The position numbers were made by a program, and so were the translations under genes. Positions 9,214 through 18,298 of a DNA stretch of 64,000 bases are shown piece after piece. The DNA lies in the NCBI RefSeq assembly GCF_900142085.1, contig NZ_FQZQ01000005.1, forward strand, positions 148,834 through 212,833, written 5' to 3'. The number at the start of each line of letters is the position of its first letter. The stretch's first letter is position 1. The notes under the pieces are model-generated. The model was not told the DNA's origin. It saw only the letters and a program-made list of their open reading frames with translations, and made no database searches. The DNA comes from Shimia gijangensis. GTDB lineage: Bacteria > Pseudomonadota > Alphaproteobacteria > Rhodobacterales > Rhodobacteraceae.

Positions 9214-9812
9214 TCGCGCGCCCAGTCCCCGTGGGCCCGTATCCGGGTTGAGCTGATATCCTGCATCGGCACATTCACAAAACACCACGCTGGCGCATCA
9301 CATTGCCCCAAAAGCTGACTGGAACGCGGATGCAACCGCGCATGTCGAAACACCTGCGCCGCCTTGGCTGTGCGCGCTTCCACCCGGTCTCCGGGGCGCG
9401 CTAACACCCCCATGGGCACGCGCAAGGCAATCTCTTGCCAGTCCTTCCAGCGATGCAACTGCGCCAGATTATCCGCGCCCATCAGCCACACAAACCGCAC
9501 GCCCGGATGGGTCTGCTGCAAGGCCGCAATGGTTTCTGCGGTGTACCTCGTCCCGGCCCTTGTCTCAAAATCGCTGATCTCAACGCGCGGATGATCCATC
9601 AGCGCCCGTGCCGCCGCCATCCGTCGCTCTAATCTGGCGGGCCCGCGATCCTTCAAAGGATTGCCCGGAGACACCAGCCACCACACCCGATCCAACCCGA
9701 AGCGTTTCAAGGCTTCGCGCGTGATATGCACATGACCCGCGTGCGGCGGATCAAAAGAGCCGCCGAGCAGGCCAATGGTTTGGCCACGGTATCCACTTTG
9801 TGTTCCGGTCAT
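9210..9812 (-). CDS. nadD: Nicotinate-nucleotide adenylyltransferase
   Basis: A 200-residue cytosolic enzyme that joins nicotinate mononucleotide and ATP to make deamido-NAD, the penultimate step of NAD synthesis. The nucleotidyltransferase signature is [17 protein letters not shown] (HxGH), the central [15 protein letters not shown] is a NadD hallmark, and the C-terminal [11 protein letters not shown] is the ISSTxxR ATP-binding motif. The start at 9812 is chosen because AAAGGA lies 5 nt upstream; in-frame codons further upstream encode unrelated sequence. Length is normal for the family. In many relatives nadD follows obgE/proB/rsfS genes, but that context is absent here. Confidence 0.93.
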   Translation of the reverse strand: MTGTQSGYRGQTIGLLGGSFDPPHAGHVHITREALKRFGLDRVWWLVSPGNPLKDRGPARLERRMAAARALMDHPRVEISDFETRAGTRYTAETIAALQQTHPGVRFVWLMGADNLAQLHRWKDWQEIALRVPMGVLARPGDRVEARTAKAAQVFRHARLHPRSSQLLGQCDAPAWCFVNVPMQDISSTRIRAHGDWARD

Positions 9813-9854
9813 GACGTCCTTTACTGCGCGCATTTCCACGCTACAACAAAGGAT

Positions 9855-10409
9855 ATGTCGTATTTTCGAAAACCAAAAGCTGCTTGGCTCATTCCCACCC
9901 TGACTTGGATGCTTCTTGGGCTGGCCCAACCTGCCAACGCAGACAAAGAAAGCGATATTCGGTTTATCGTAGAACACACCATTACGGTCGAGCATTTTAA
10001 CGAGATTTATCAGTCAGACATGCGCACGATTATGTTTGAGGTGGTGCGCAGGCTACGAACGTTCGGGATTGACATCGCAGAACCCGAACCCTTTTTTGAT
10101 CTCTTGTTCGAAGCCTTTGTTGTTGAATTCATCGCCCTCATGCAGGATGAAATCGCGGCGTATTATCACAAAACCTACACCGCCTCAGAAATGCGCGACC
10201 TGGCCCGCTTTTATTCGTCTCCAACGGGCAAGAAAGTGTTCGCCAACACATCCAAATTCCTGCTCGCCAATGCCGCGGCCATCCGGTCAACGCGCGAAAC
10301 TGCGGCAAAAAAATCCACAGCACGCCTTGCCAAAAACCTAGAAGAACGCGGTATCTCGTTAGAAAGCAGCCAAGGTTTGACCAAAATGATCATCGACGTG
10401 TTCGATTAA
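9855..10409 (+). CDS. DUF2059 domain-containing secreted protein
   Basis: A 184-residue protein with a Sec signal (positive MSYFRKPK, hydrophobic [16 protein letters not shown], cleavage after PANA). The mature part is helical and carries the DUF2059 signature [23 protein letters not shown] around residues 100-120, followed by [11 protein letters not shown]. The function of DUF2059 is not established, and proteins of this type are periplasmic. The ATG at 9855 is chosen because it starts the signal peptide; the AAGGA before it is unusually close (1 nt), so translation efficiency may be low. It is divergent from nadD, with only 42 bp between the start codons. Confidence 0.78.
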   Translation: MSYFRKPKAAWLIPTLTWMLLGLAQPANADKESDIRFIVEHTITVEHFNEIYQSDMRTIMFEVVRRLRTFGIDIAEPEPFFDLLFEAFVVEFIALMQDEIAAYYHKTYTASEMRDLARFYSSPTGKKVFANTSKFLLANAAAIRSTRETAAKKSTARLAKNLEERGISLESSQGLTKMIIDVFD

Positions 10410-10502
10410 CGCACCGCGAAACACTCAGCCTGCATTGCCCCCCCTGACCCCATCCGCTATCACCCCCTCTAACGCGAGAAACACCCAACCCGGAGTCGTC
10501 CC

Positions 10503-12158
<1,656 letters not shown>

Positions 12159-12194
12159 GGTGCGTTTCTTGGGGTTGCCGCTTGGGGTCAAGGC

Positions 12195-12235
12195 GTGCGC
12201 GAAAGCTTGTTTTCAAAGAAAACACGCGTGCGCAC
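12195..12235. repeat. Interrupted inverted repeat between ettA and its remnant
   Basis: Outer arms GTGCGC (12195-12200) and GCGCAC (12230-12235) enclose inner arms GTTTTC (12209-12214) and GAAAAC (12218-12223) around an AAA loop. It could fold downstream of ettA and help end transcription, but no T-run follows. Function uncertain. Confidence 0.35.
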
Positions 12236-12242
12236 CCCGTTG

Positions 12243-12300
12243 AGAAGGCTCGGTGGCAGGGATGCCAAAGCGGTTGAAGCATAAGAAGTTTACGCGGTAA
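12243..12300 (+). pseudogene. Decayed second 3' end of an ettA gene
   Basis: Positions 12265-12300 encode PKRLKHKKFTR and a stop, the exact last eleven residues of the intact EttA that ends at 12158, but with different codons at nine of the eleven positions and TAA instead of TAG. Just upstream, in another frame, 12243-12266 reads RRLGGRDA, matching RRLGADA of EttA. The frames are joined by an apparent 8-nt deletion. No start, SD or longer homology is visible to the left. This is a gene remnant, best explained by replacement of the old ettA by a diverged allele that left the old tail behind. Confidence 0.75.
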
Positions 12301-12309
12301 GTATATACA

Positions 12310-13047
12310 TTAGGTCAGCAGGCTGAAAATCTGCTGACCTTTTTCGAGTAAGCTCTGGGCGACGGAATAAGTCTTGTCAGCCTTAGAAAGACCTTCTGCG
12401 CAACGTCCAAAAAACTCAAAAATACGTCCGAAAGTTTCTTGATTTCCGGACTCCTCCGCGACATCGCGGTTTATCGCAAGCTCCCCCAACAAAGCCGCTA
12501 ACTCCACTTCCAGTTTGTCGGACCCAAAGAACAGGAAGTGCTTCAAACTAGCTGAAATTTGTAGGAGTCGATATGCAAGAGTCTCTTTCAAGTGGTCAGG
12601 CAAACTTGAGTTGCGAACGGCTTCGGCAAGCTCATCTGCCAGACTTGCCAGCTCGATGGTTTCCAAGTCCAGTTCTGGCCGTCTCTTGTGACCACTAATT
12701 GCCATATGAATATTTATTAAACCGACGAGGTTGCTATCCTTAAGGAAATTGTTTTTGGCTGTTTGCACGTCCATATGAACATGTGCAAATGAGCGCAGTC
12801 CGTTGAACGGACTTAGATAACTATTCAAGTACTTCTTTTCGCCATCATCCAACGGCAAACCTTCAATGTCACGACTAATATCAGCATGGATTTTATAAAA
12901 ATACTTAACCGCTTCGGGTTCAGCCAATTCCCCTTCAAGTCCAAAGTACTCTGCCGCGCATTTAAGAAATCTGTCTTTTGGCTGACCTCTTTTATTAACG
13001 TGAGCCAAAACTTGGTTTAATGCTTGCGCCGAAGTTGTCATGTTCAT
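12310..13047 (-). CDS. Orphan hypothetical protein, AT-richer than its neighbours
   Basis: I do not recognise this 245-residue protein. It is soluble by appearance, without signal peptide or membrane segments, mainly helical and acidic, with His-containing stretches (LRSFAHVHMDVQTAKNNF, INIHMAISGHKRRPELD) and a helical C-terminal half (ELASLADELAEAVRN, LEVELAALLGELAINRDVAEE). Possible starts are ATG 13047, ATG 13041 (GGA 6 nt upstream) and an upstream TTG. GC looks to be about 43-48%, clearly below the flanking genes. It lies between the ettA remnant and REP-like palindromes and has no operon partner. These features suggest horizontal acquisition. A defence or stress role is possible for a lone island gene but nothing in the sequence shows it. 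Confidence 0.6.
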   Translation of the reverse strand: MNMTTSAQALNQVLAHVNKRGQPKDRFLKCAAEYFGLEGELAEPEAVKYFYKIHADISRDIEGLPLDDGEKKYLNSYLSPFNGLRSFAHVHMDVQTAKNNFLKDSNLVGLINIHMAISGHKRRPELDLETIELASLADELAEAVRNSSLPDHLKETLAYRLLQISASLKHFLFFGSDKLEVELAALLGELAINRDVAEESGNQETFGRIFEFFGRCAEGLSKADKTYSVAQSLLEKGQQIFSLLT

Positions 13048-13145
13048 TCCGAAATTATTCAACCCTCGATGGCAATTACTAACTACTTCACTCGCCTTGG
13101 GGAAGCGGATTTCTCCACCTCAGTCAAAATAGGTTTTCATTCAAA

Positions 13146-13221
13146 AGCCCGCAAAGCGGGCTACGCGTCCGACCCGCCCCATGGGCGGGCGCGTTCCGCA
13201 CCCACCCCGTGCCGGACGCGC
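13146..13221. repeat. GC-rich nested palindromes
   Basis: GCCCGC-AAA-GCGGGC (13147-13161) is a perfect 6-bp hairpin. It is followed by CCCGCC-CCAT-GGGCGG (about 13173-13189), flanked by GCGTCCG (13165-13171) and its complement CGGACGC (13213-13219). These lie in the 392-bp gene-free stretch between the orphan gene and the small membrane protein. They resemble extragenic repeats or a compound terminator. No protein-coding signal is seen here. Confidence 0.5.
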
Positions 13222-13238
13222 GGCACTTCCTAAAATCC

Positions 13239-13334
13239 GTAGGGCGGGGTTTCACCCCGCCAAACCTTCCAGCCCACCAAACCCACCACACCCACTACAC
13301 CTCCAACAAACGGCGGGGTGAAACCCCGCCCTAC
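13239..13334. repeat. REP-like element: perfect 23-bp inverted repeat, each arm a hairpin
   Basis: The arm 13239-13261 and the arm 13312-13334 are exact reverse complements over 23 bp, separated by a 50-bp CA-rich spacer. Each arm is itself palindromic (GGCGGGGT-TTC-ACCCCGCC, 8-bp stem, 3-nt loop). Paired palindromes of this kind are the layout of REP/BIME elements mobilised by REP-associated tyrosine transposases (RAYT). No such transposase is in the window. Confidence 0.65.
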
Positions 13335-13439
13335 AGGGCCCGGGCACCCTGTCACATTCCCGTGATCCAAACCTGTCTCCTCTGGTCTTGGCACCCTCGC
13401 ATTGACATCCTTCACCACACATCCCCTCGGAGGCCCCTC

Positions 13440-13811
13440 ATGCGTTTCATCCTCACTCTCATCGTCACCATCCTCCTCATGGCGGCCCTCATCGCGCTGG
13501 ACATCGCCAAACCGCTTGGCGCGCATCCGTGGTGGTCGCAAAAAACCCTGATGATCGGCGCGCCCATCGGCCTGATCCTTGGCGCGCTCTCGGCCCGTGT
13601 GATCGCCCCCCTGCCCCGCACCGTTTTATTTGCCCTGTTCACCCTCGCCGCGTTTGGCATCACCAAATACGGCCAGACCCAGTTCGCGGCCTCTTATGCC
13701 GAGGACACACTGGCGGGGAAACTTTGGTATTTCGGCTGGATTGGCATCGCTGTCATGGCCGCTGCGATGTGCTTCTCACTGGTTCAGCTGACCCTGCGCA
13801 AAGCCGCCTGA
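13440..13811 (+). CDS. Small inner-membrane protein, unknown function
   Basis: A 123-residue protein with four predicted hydrophobic segments: RFILTLIVTILLMAALIAL, TLMIGAPIGLILGALSARV, RTVLFALFTLAAFGITKYG and WFGWIGIAVMAAAMCFSL-like (read as WYFGWIGIAVMAAAMCF). CGGAGG at about 13429-13434 precedes the ATG at 13440, which decides the start. No family could be named. It stands alone between the REP-like region and a lipoprotein gene. Confidence 0.68.
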   Translation: MRFILTLIVTILLMAALIALDIAKPLGAHPWWSQKTLMIGAPIGLILGALSARVIAPLPRTVLFALFTLAAFGITKYGQTQFAASYAEDTLAGKLWYFGWIGIAVMAAAMCFSLVQLTLRKAA

Positions 13812-13870
13812 CCCTGCCCTGACAATCGTTAACCCTTTGGTCATATCTCTGACCAAAACCGCTGTTTTCA

Positions 13871-13916
13871 ATTTGTACAAAACGGACATTCGGCCAAAAA
13901 CTTTTGTACAAACCGG
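13871..13916. repeat. Paired TACAAAACGG element, intergenic copy
   Basis: TTTGTACAAAACGG (13872-13885) and TTTTGTACAAACCGG (13902-13916) form a direct repeat of about 31-bp period. TTTTGTACAAAA is itself a palindrome. The same paired arrangement occurs inside valS at 48789-48832. It lies in the 201-bp gap before the lipoprotein gene and could contribute to its promoter, but its occurrence inside a coding gene argues for a dispersed element. Confidence 0.55.
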
Positions 13917-14012
13917 TGACCTTGCCCTTTGCGCGCTCAACACCCCCCTAGACAGCACAGGTTTGGATTTGCCACTCTGCACAGGAACCGCGCGCCCAAA
14001 AGGGAGGTTTCC

Positions 14013-14498
14013 ATGACCAGATTTCGCCTGCTGCTGCTTGCCGCTTTGTCTGTCACCTTGCTGGCCTGTTCTTCGGTCACCGTGCCAAACAATGCCCGAA
14101 CCACCATCATCGCCCTGCGCCACGCGGACCGCGATGGCACCGAGCTGAATGCCAAGGGGCGCGCCCGTTCCGCCGCTCTTCCGGCGGCGCTTGAAGGCTA
14201 TGACATCGACGCGATCTTTGCCCCGGATATCCAACGAAACCTGGACACAGCCGCGCCTCTGTCCAAGGCCACGGGCCTGCCTGTGACCCAGATCATCACC
14301 GACAATGCCGCTGGTCAGATGACCACCGCTTATCCCAATGGCACAGTGGTTTGGGTGGGAAACAAGGATAATCTCAAGGCCTTGTGGAAAGACCTCGGCG
14401 CATCCGGAGAGCCACCGTTGAAATACGGTGACCTGTTTGTGGTCGAATTGAAGAGCCTTGGAAGACGCAGTGTGACGCATCTGTCTTTCGGAGAGTGA
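14013..14498 (+). CDS. Histidine-phosphatase-fold lipoprotein, second catalytic His replaced
   Basis: A 161-residue protein with a lipoprotein signal (RFRLLLLAALSVTLLACS, lipid-modified Cys19), so it is anchored in the envelope. The phosphoglycerate-mutase/histidine-phosphatase fold is shown by TTIIALRHADRDG (catalytic RHxxR, His37), LNAKGRARSAALPAAL and IFAPDIQRNLDTAAPLS. The region that normally carries the second histidine (VxH or GHxxN) reads VVWVGNKDNLKALW, with Asn117 in the expected place, so catalysis may be lost or altered. GGGAGG at 14002-14007 supports the ATG at 14013. Family assignment is firm; the physiological role is not known. Confidence 0.78.
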   Translation: MTRFRLLLLAALSVTLLACSSVTVPNNARTTIIALRHADRDGTELNAKGRARSAALPAALEGYDIDAIFAPDIQRNLDTAAPLSKATGLPVTQIITDNAAGQMTTAYPNGTVVWVGNKDNLKALWKDLGASGEPPLKYGDLFVVELKSLGRRSVTHLSFGE

Positions 14499-14621
14499 GC
14501 GTAAATACCGGCCAGCAACAATTCTCCCCATGTTTACAATTCGCTCTTTACACTAGCCCCCAGAAAGAGAAAGGTACGTATACCGTCGTACACCACGTAT
14601 CATCGCCGCAAAGGAGGCGAC

Positions 14622-16421
14622 ATGAAACCCACGAATACGGCCGACCCTGAATATTTTCACCGGGTCGTTGACTGCCAATTCGCCTGTCCCGCACACACCC
14701 CTGTGCCGGAATACATCCGTCTCATCGCTCAGGAACGCTATACTGACGCCTATATGGTGAACTGGGAAAGCAACGTCTTTCCCGGTGTATTGGGCCGCAC
14801 CTGTGACCGCCCCTGCGAGCCCGCGTGCCGCCGTGGTCGGGTCGAGGAAGAACCTGTCGCCATCTGTCGCCTGAAGCGCGTCGCCGCTGATTTCAAGGAT
14901 GACGTCAGCGCCCTGATGCCCAAGGCGGGCCCAAAGAACGGTAAGAAGATCGCCCTGATCGGTGGAGGCCCTGCCTCGCTCACCGTTGCGCGCGACCTTG
15001 CCCCGTTGGGCTATGAGATGCATTTGTTTGACGCCCAAGCCAAGGGCGGCGGCTTTATGCGGTCGGAAATTCCGTCGTTCCGCCTGCCGGATTCGGTGCT
15101 CGACGAAGAGGTCGGCTATGTTCTGGATATGGGCATCACGGCCCACTTCAACACTTACATCGACAGTCTGCAAAGCATCATCGACAAAAAATATGACGCG
15201 ATATTTGTCGGCTCCGGAGCCCCGCGTGGTCGCGATCTGCCCAACGTAAAGGGCCGCAACGCAGGCGAAAAGAATATTCACGTCGGCCTTGACTGGCTAT
15301 CCAACGTGGCCTTCGAGCACACCAAGAAAATTGGCAAGAAAGTCATCGTTCTGGGTGGTGGCAATACCGCTATGGACTGCTGTCGCACCTCGCGCCGGAT
15401 GGGCGGTGAAGACGTCAAAGTGATCGTGCGTTCGCCCTTTGCGGACATGAAAGCCAGCCCTTGGGAAAAAGAAGACGCCATTCACGAAGGCATCCCAATT
15501 ATCGACAACCATGTCCCCAAAGAGTTTGTCGTCGAAAAAGGCAAACTGGTTGGCATGACCTTTGACAGGGTCGAAGCGGTCTATGATGCAGATGGCAACC
15601 GCGAACTGATTTCAACCGGAGAAGAGCCCGCGTTCTACCCCTGTGACGACGTTCTGGTCGCCATCGGTCAGGAAAACGCCTTCCCGTGGATCGAAAAGTC
15701 CACTGGCGTTCGCTTCACCAGCTGGGGCACCCCGATCATCAATGATGATGAGACGTTCCAGTCCACACGCAAGAACGTGTTCTTTGGCGGCGACTCGGCT
15801 TTTGGCCCCGCTAACATCATCACCGCCGTGGCGCATGGTCATAAGGCCGCCGTATCGATTGATATGTTCTGCCGTGGCGAAAACCCCGAGGTTGATCGCC
15901 CCGATCCGCGGTTCACTTTGGTCAGCCAAAAAATGGGTATCCACGAGTGGAGCTATGACAGCATTCCGATCGATGACAAACGCGAAGCCGTTCCATTGGT
16001 CGATCTGGAAAAAGCGCTAAAAAGCAAAACACTCGAGGTTGAACTGGGTTTTGATGTAGAAACCGCTTTTGTTCAGGCCGAACGTTGTCTCAATTGCGAC
16101 GCGCAGACCGTGTTCACGGAAAGCACCTGTATTGAGTGTGACGCCTGCACGGACATCTGTCCAACCAGCTGCATCAGCTTTGTGGAAAACGGCTCCGAGG
16201 AAGATCTGCGTGCCCGACTTCTGGTACCTGCCACCAACGAGGAACAGGACTTGTATGTCTCGGGTAATCTTCCCACCGGAAAAGTGATGGTCAAAGACGA
16301 AGACGTCTGCCTGCACTGCGGACTTTGTGCAGAGCGCTGCCCAACAGCCGCATGGGATATGCAGAAATTCTTCTACACGATGGCCAAAGCCACACCAGAC
16401 CTGCTGGAGGCCGCAGAATGA
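14622..16421 (+). CDS. FAD/NAD(P)-binding Fe-S oxidoreductase, GltD/NfnB-like electron-transfer subunit of the 2-oxoacid oxidoreductase
   Basis: A 599-residue iron-sulfur flavoprotein. The N-terminal cysteine cluster (CQFACPAHTPVPEY, CDRPCEPACRRGR) matches the glutamate-synthase small-subunit type Fe-S domain. FAD binds at ALIGGGPASLTVARDL and NAD(P)H at VLGGGNTAMDCCRTSRRMGG, with a third FAD motif NVFFGGDSAFGPANI. The C-terminus adds an 8-Fe ferredoxin-like region (CIECDACTDICPTSC and CLHCGLCAERCPTAAW). Its stop overlaps the start of the alpha subunit gene (ATGA), so it is part of that enzyme's operon. It probably passes electrons from 2-oxoacid oxidation directly to NAD(P)+. AAAGGAGG precedes the ATG. 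The coupling is inferred from gene order and domains. Confidence 0.88.
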   Translation: MKPTNTADPEYFHRVVDCQFACPAHTPVPEYIRLIAQERYTDAYMVNWESNVFPGVLGRTCDRPCEPACRRGRVEEEPVAICRLKRVAADFKDDVSALMPKAGPKNGKKIALIGGGPASLTVARDLAPLGYEMHLFDAQAKGGGFMRSEIPSFRLPDSVLDEEVGYVLDMGITAHFNTYIDSLQSIIDKKYDAIFVGSGAPRGRDLPNVKGRNAGEKNIHVGLDWLSNVAFEHTKKIGKKVIVLGGGNTAMDCCRTSRRMGGEDVKVIVRSPFADMKASPWEKEDAIHEGIPIIDNHVPKEFVVEKGKLVGMTFDRVEAVYDADGNRELISTGEEPAFYPCDDVLVAIGQENAFPWIEKSTGVRFTSWGTPIINDDETFQSTRKNVFFGGDSAFGPANIITAVAHGHKAAVSIDMFCRGENPEVDRPDPRFTLVSQKMGIHEWSYDSIPIDDKREAVPLVDLEKALKSKTLEVELGFDVETAFVQAERCLNCDAQTVFTESTCIECDACTDICPTSCISFVENGSEEDLRARLLVPATNEEQDLYVSGNLPTGKVMVKDEDVCLHCGLCAERCPTAAWDMQKFFYTMAKATPDLLEAAE

Positions 16422-18298
16422 AACAGATCAAAGGCACCAACGACTTTGTCGTCAAATTCGCCAATGTGAACGGCACTGGGTCGGCGTCGGCCAACCATTT
16501 GTTTGCCAAGGCGATTTTCCGCATGGGTATTCCGGTCTCCCCCCGCAATATCTTTCCTTCAAACATTCAGGGCCTGCCAACGTGGTACGAAGTCCGTGTC
16601 AGCTCCAAAGGCTATCTTGGGCGTCGCGGGGGGGTGGATCTCATGGTATGCGTTAACCCGCAAAGCATGGAGCAAGACATCGCCAGCGTGGAACCGGGTG
16701 GGTACTTTGTCTACGACAACACCAAACCGCTTGCGCCGCATCTAAAACGCGATGACATCCATTTCTTTGGTATTCCCTTTACCGAAATGTGTATGCGCGA
16801 ATACTCGGTGCCCCGTCTTCAGCAGCTGTTGAAAAACGTGGTTTATGTGGGCGCGCTCGCCGCCCTTCTGGATATCGACTTTGGTGTTCTCAAAGGTCTT
16901 TTGAACGACCAGTTCAAAGGCAAAGAAAAGCTGATCTCATCCAATGTGCATGCGCTGGAAATGGGTTACCAATACGCAACTGAAAACTTTCAGTGCCCGC
17001 TGCCGATCAAGTTGAAAAAGGGCGGCAATGTTGCGCCGCATATTCTTGAGACGCCGCATATCCTGATGAACGGTAACACGGCCGCTGCATTGGGTGCGAT
17101 CTATGGTGGGGCAACGGTGGCTGCTTGGTATCCGATCACGCCATCGACGTCGGTCATCGATTCATTTGCCACATATGCCAAACGCCTGCGTATTGATGCC
17201 GGTAGCGGCAAGAAAAACTACGCCGTTGTGCAGGCCGAGGACGAACTGGCCGCGATGGGCATGGTTGTCGGGGCCGGTTGGAATGGCGCGCGTGCCTTTA
17301 CAGCCACATCCGGGCCAGGTGTCTCGCTGATGAGTGAATTTCTGGGTCTGGCCTATTTCGCCGAAGTGCCCGTGGTGTTGATCAACGTACAACGCTCGGG
17401 CCCGTCAACCGGGATGCCAACGCGCAGCCAGCAGTCTGATGTTCTGGCGGCAGCCTATGCCAGCCATGGCGACACAAAACAGGTGTTGTTGTTCCCGGCC
17501 ACACCGCAAGAGTGCTTTGAGATGACGGTCAATGCCTTTGACCTTTCCGAGCGTTTGCAAACGCCGATTATCATGATGTCGGACCTTGATCTGGGCATGA
17601 ATGACTGGATGTCGCCACCGCTTGAATGGGACGACAACTATGAAATGGACCGGGGCAAGGTTCTGGATGCCCAAGGTCTGGACGACGCCAAGAAATGGGG
17701 CCGTTATCTGGATGTGGATGGGGATGGCATTTGTTATCGCACTCTGCCCGGCGCCCATCCGACCAAGGGCGCCTATTTCACCCGCGGATCATCCAAAAAC
17801 GAAATGGCCGTGTATTCCGAAAGCGGAGACGACTACGTAAGAAACGTGGATCGGCTTTTGCGCAAATTTGAAACGGCCAAAGATCTGGTCCCTCAGCCGA
17901 AAACCCACCCGCCGATTGAGGTCAAGAAGCCCAAGACCAAGCTAAAACTTGGGGCTCTGTTCTTTGGCACTTCGGCCTCGCCAAGTTATGAAGCGGTCGA
18001 AATGCTGGCACCCGAAGGCTATCCCATCGACACGATGCGCATCCGCGCCTTCCCGTTTCACAACGATCTGGATCAATTCATTCACGACCACGACCTGGTG
18101 TTTGTCATCGAGCAGAACCGCGATGGCCAGATGCGTCAGCTGATTATGAACGAGTGTCAGATTGCGCCGACCAAGCTGACGTCGATCCTGAACTATTCGG
18201 GCACGCCCATCACCGCGCGTGATATTGCCAATCAGATACGTACCAGCCTGAACACCAAAAGCGCCAAGATCGTGCCCCTGCATGCGGAGACCGCCTGA
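16418..18298 (+). CDS. 2-oxoacid:acceptor oxidoreductase, fused gamma-alpha subunit (KorA-like)
   Basis: A 626-residue subunit. Residues about 1-190 form the gamma domain (GTGSASANHLFAKAIFRMG, SSKGYLGRRGGVDLMV). From about residue 205 the alpha domain begins with GNTAAALGAIYGG and the diagnostic YPITPSTSVIDSF. GARAFTATSGPGVSLMSEF and NVQRSGPSTGMPTRS are conserved in the KorA/VorB group. The fused gamma-alpha order with a separate beta subunit matches 2-oxoglutarate- or related 2-oxoacid:ferredoxin oxidoreductases. It starts inside the stop codon of the flavoprotein gene and its own stop overlaps the beta-subunit ATG (TGATG), indicating translational coupling. Substrate (2-oxoglutarate, pyruvate or branched-chain/aryl keto acid) cannot be settled from sequence alone. 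Confidence 0.88.
   Translation: MKQIKGTNDFVVKFANVNGTGSASANHLFAKAIFRMGIPVSPRNIFPSNIQGLPTWYEVRVSSKGYLGRRGGVDLMVCVNPQSMEQDIASVEPGGYFVYDNTKPLAPHLKRDDIHFFGIPFTEMCMREYSVPRLQQLLKNVVYVGALAALLDIDFGVLKGLLNDQFKGKEKLISSNVHALEMGYQYATENFQCPLPIKLKKGGNVAPHILETPHILMNGNTAAALGAIYGGATVAAWYPITPSTSVIDSFATYAKRLRIDAGSGKKNYAVVQAEDELAAMGMVVGAGWNGARAFTATSGPGVSLMSEFLGLAYFAEVPVVLINVQRSGPSTGMPTRSQQSDVLAAAYASHGDTKQVLLFPATPQECFEMTVNAFDLSERLQTPIIMMSDLDLGMNDWMSPPLEWDDNYEMDRGKVLDAQGLDDAKKWGRYLDVDGDGICYRTLPGAHPTKGAYFTRGSSKNEMAVYSESGDDYVRNVDRLLRKFETAKDLVPQPKTHPPIEVKKPKTKLKLGALFFGTSASPSYEAVEMLAPEGYPIDTMRIRAFPFHNDLDQFIHDHDLVFVIEQNRDGQMRQLIMNECQIAPTKLTSILNYSGTPITARDIANQIRTSLNTKSAKIVPLHAETA

Noticed and set aside
13239..13334. CRISPR-like repeats
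   Set aside because: Only two arms, inverted rather than direct, with one spacer and no cas genes.
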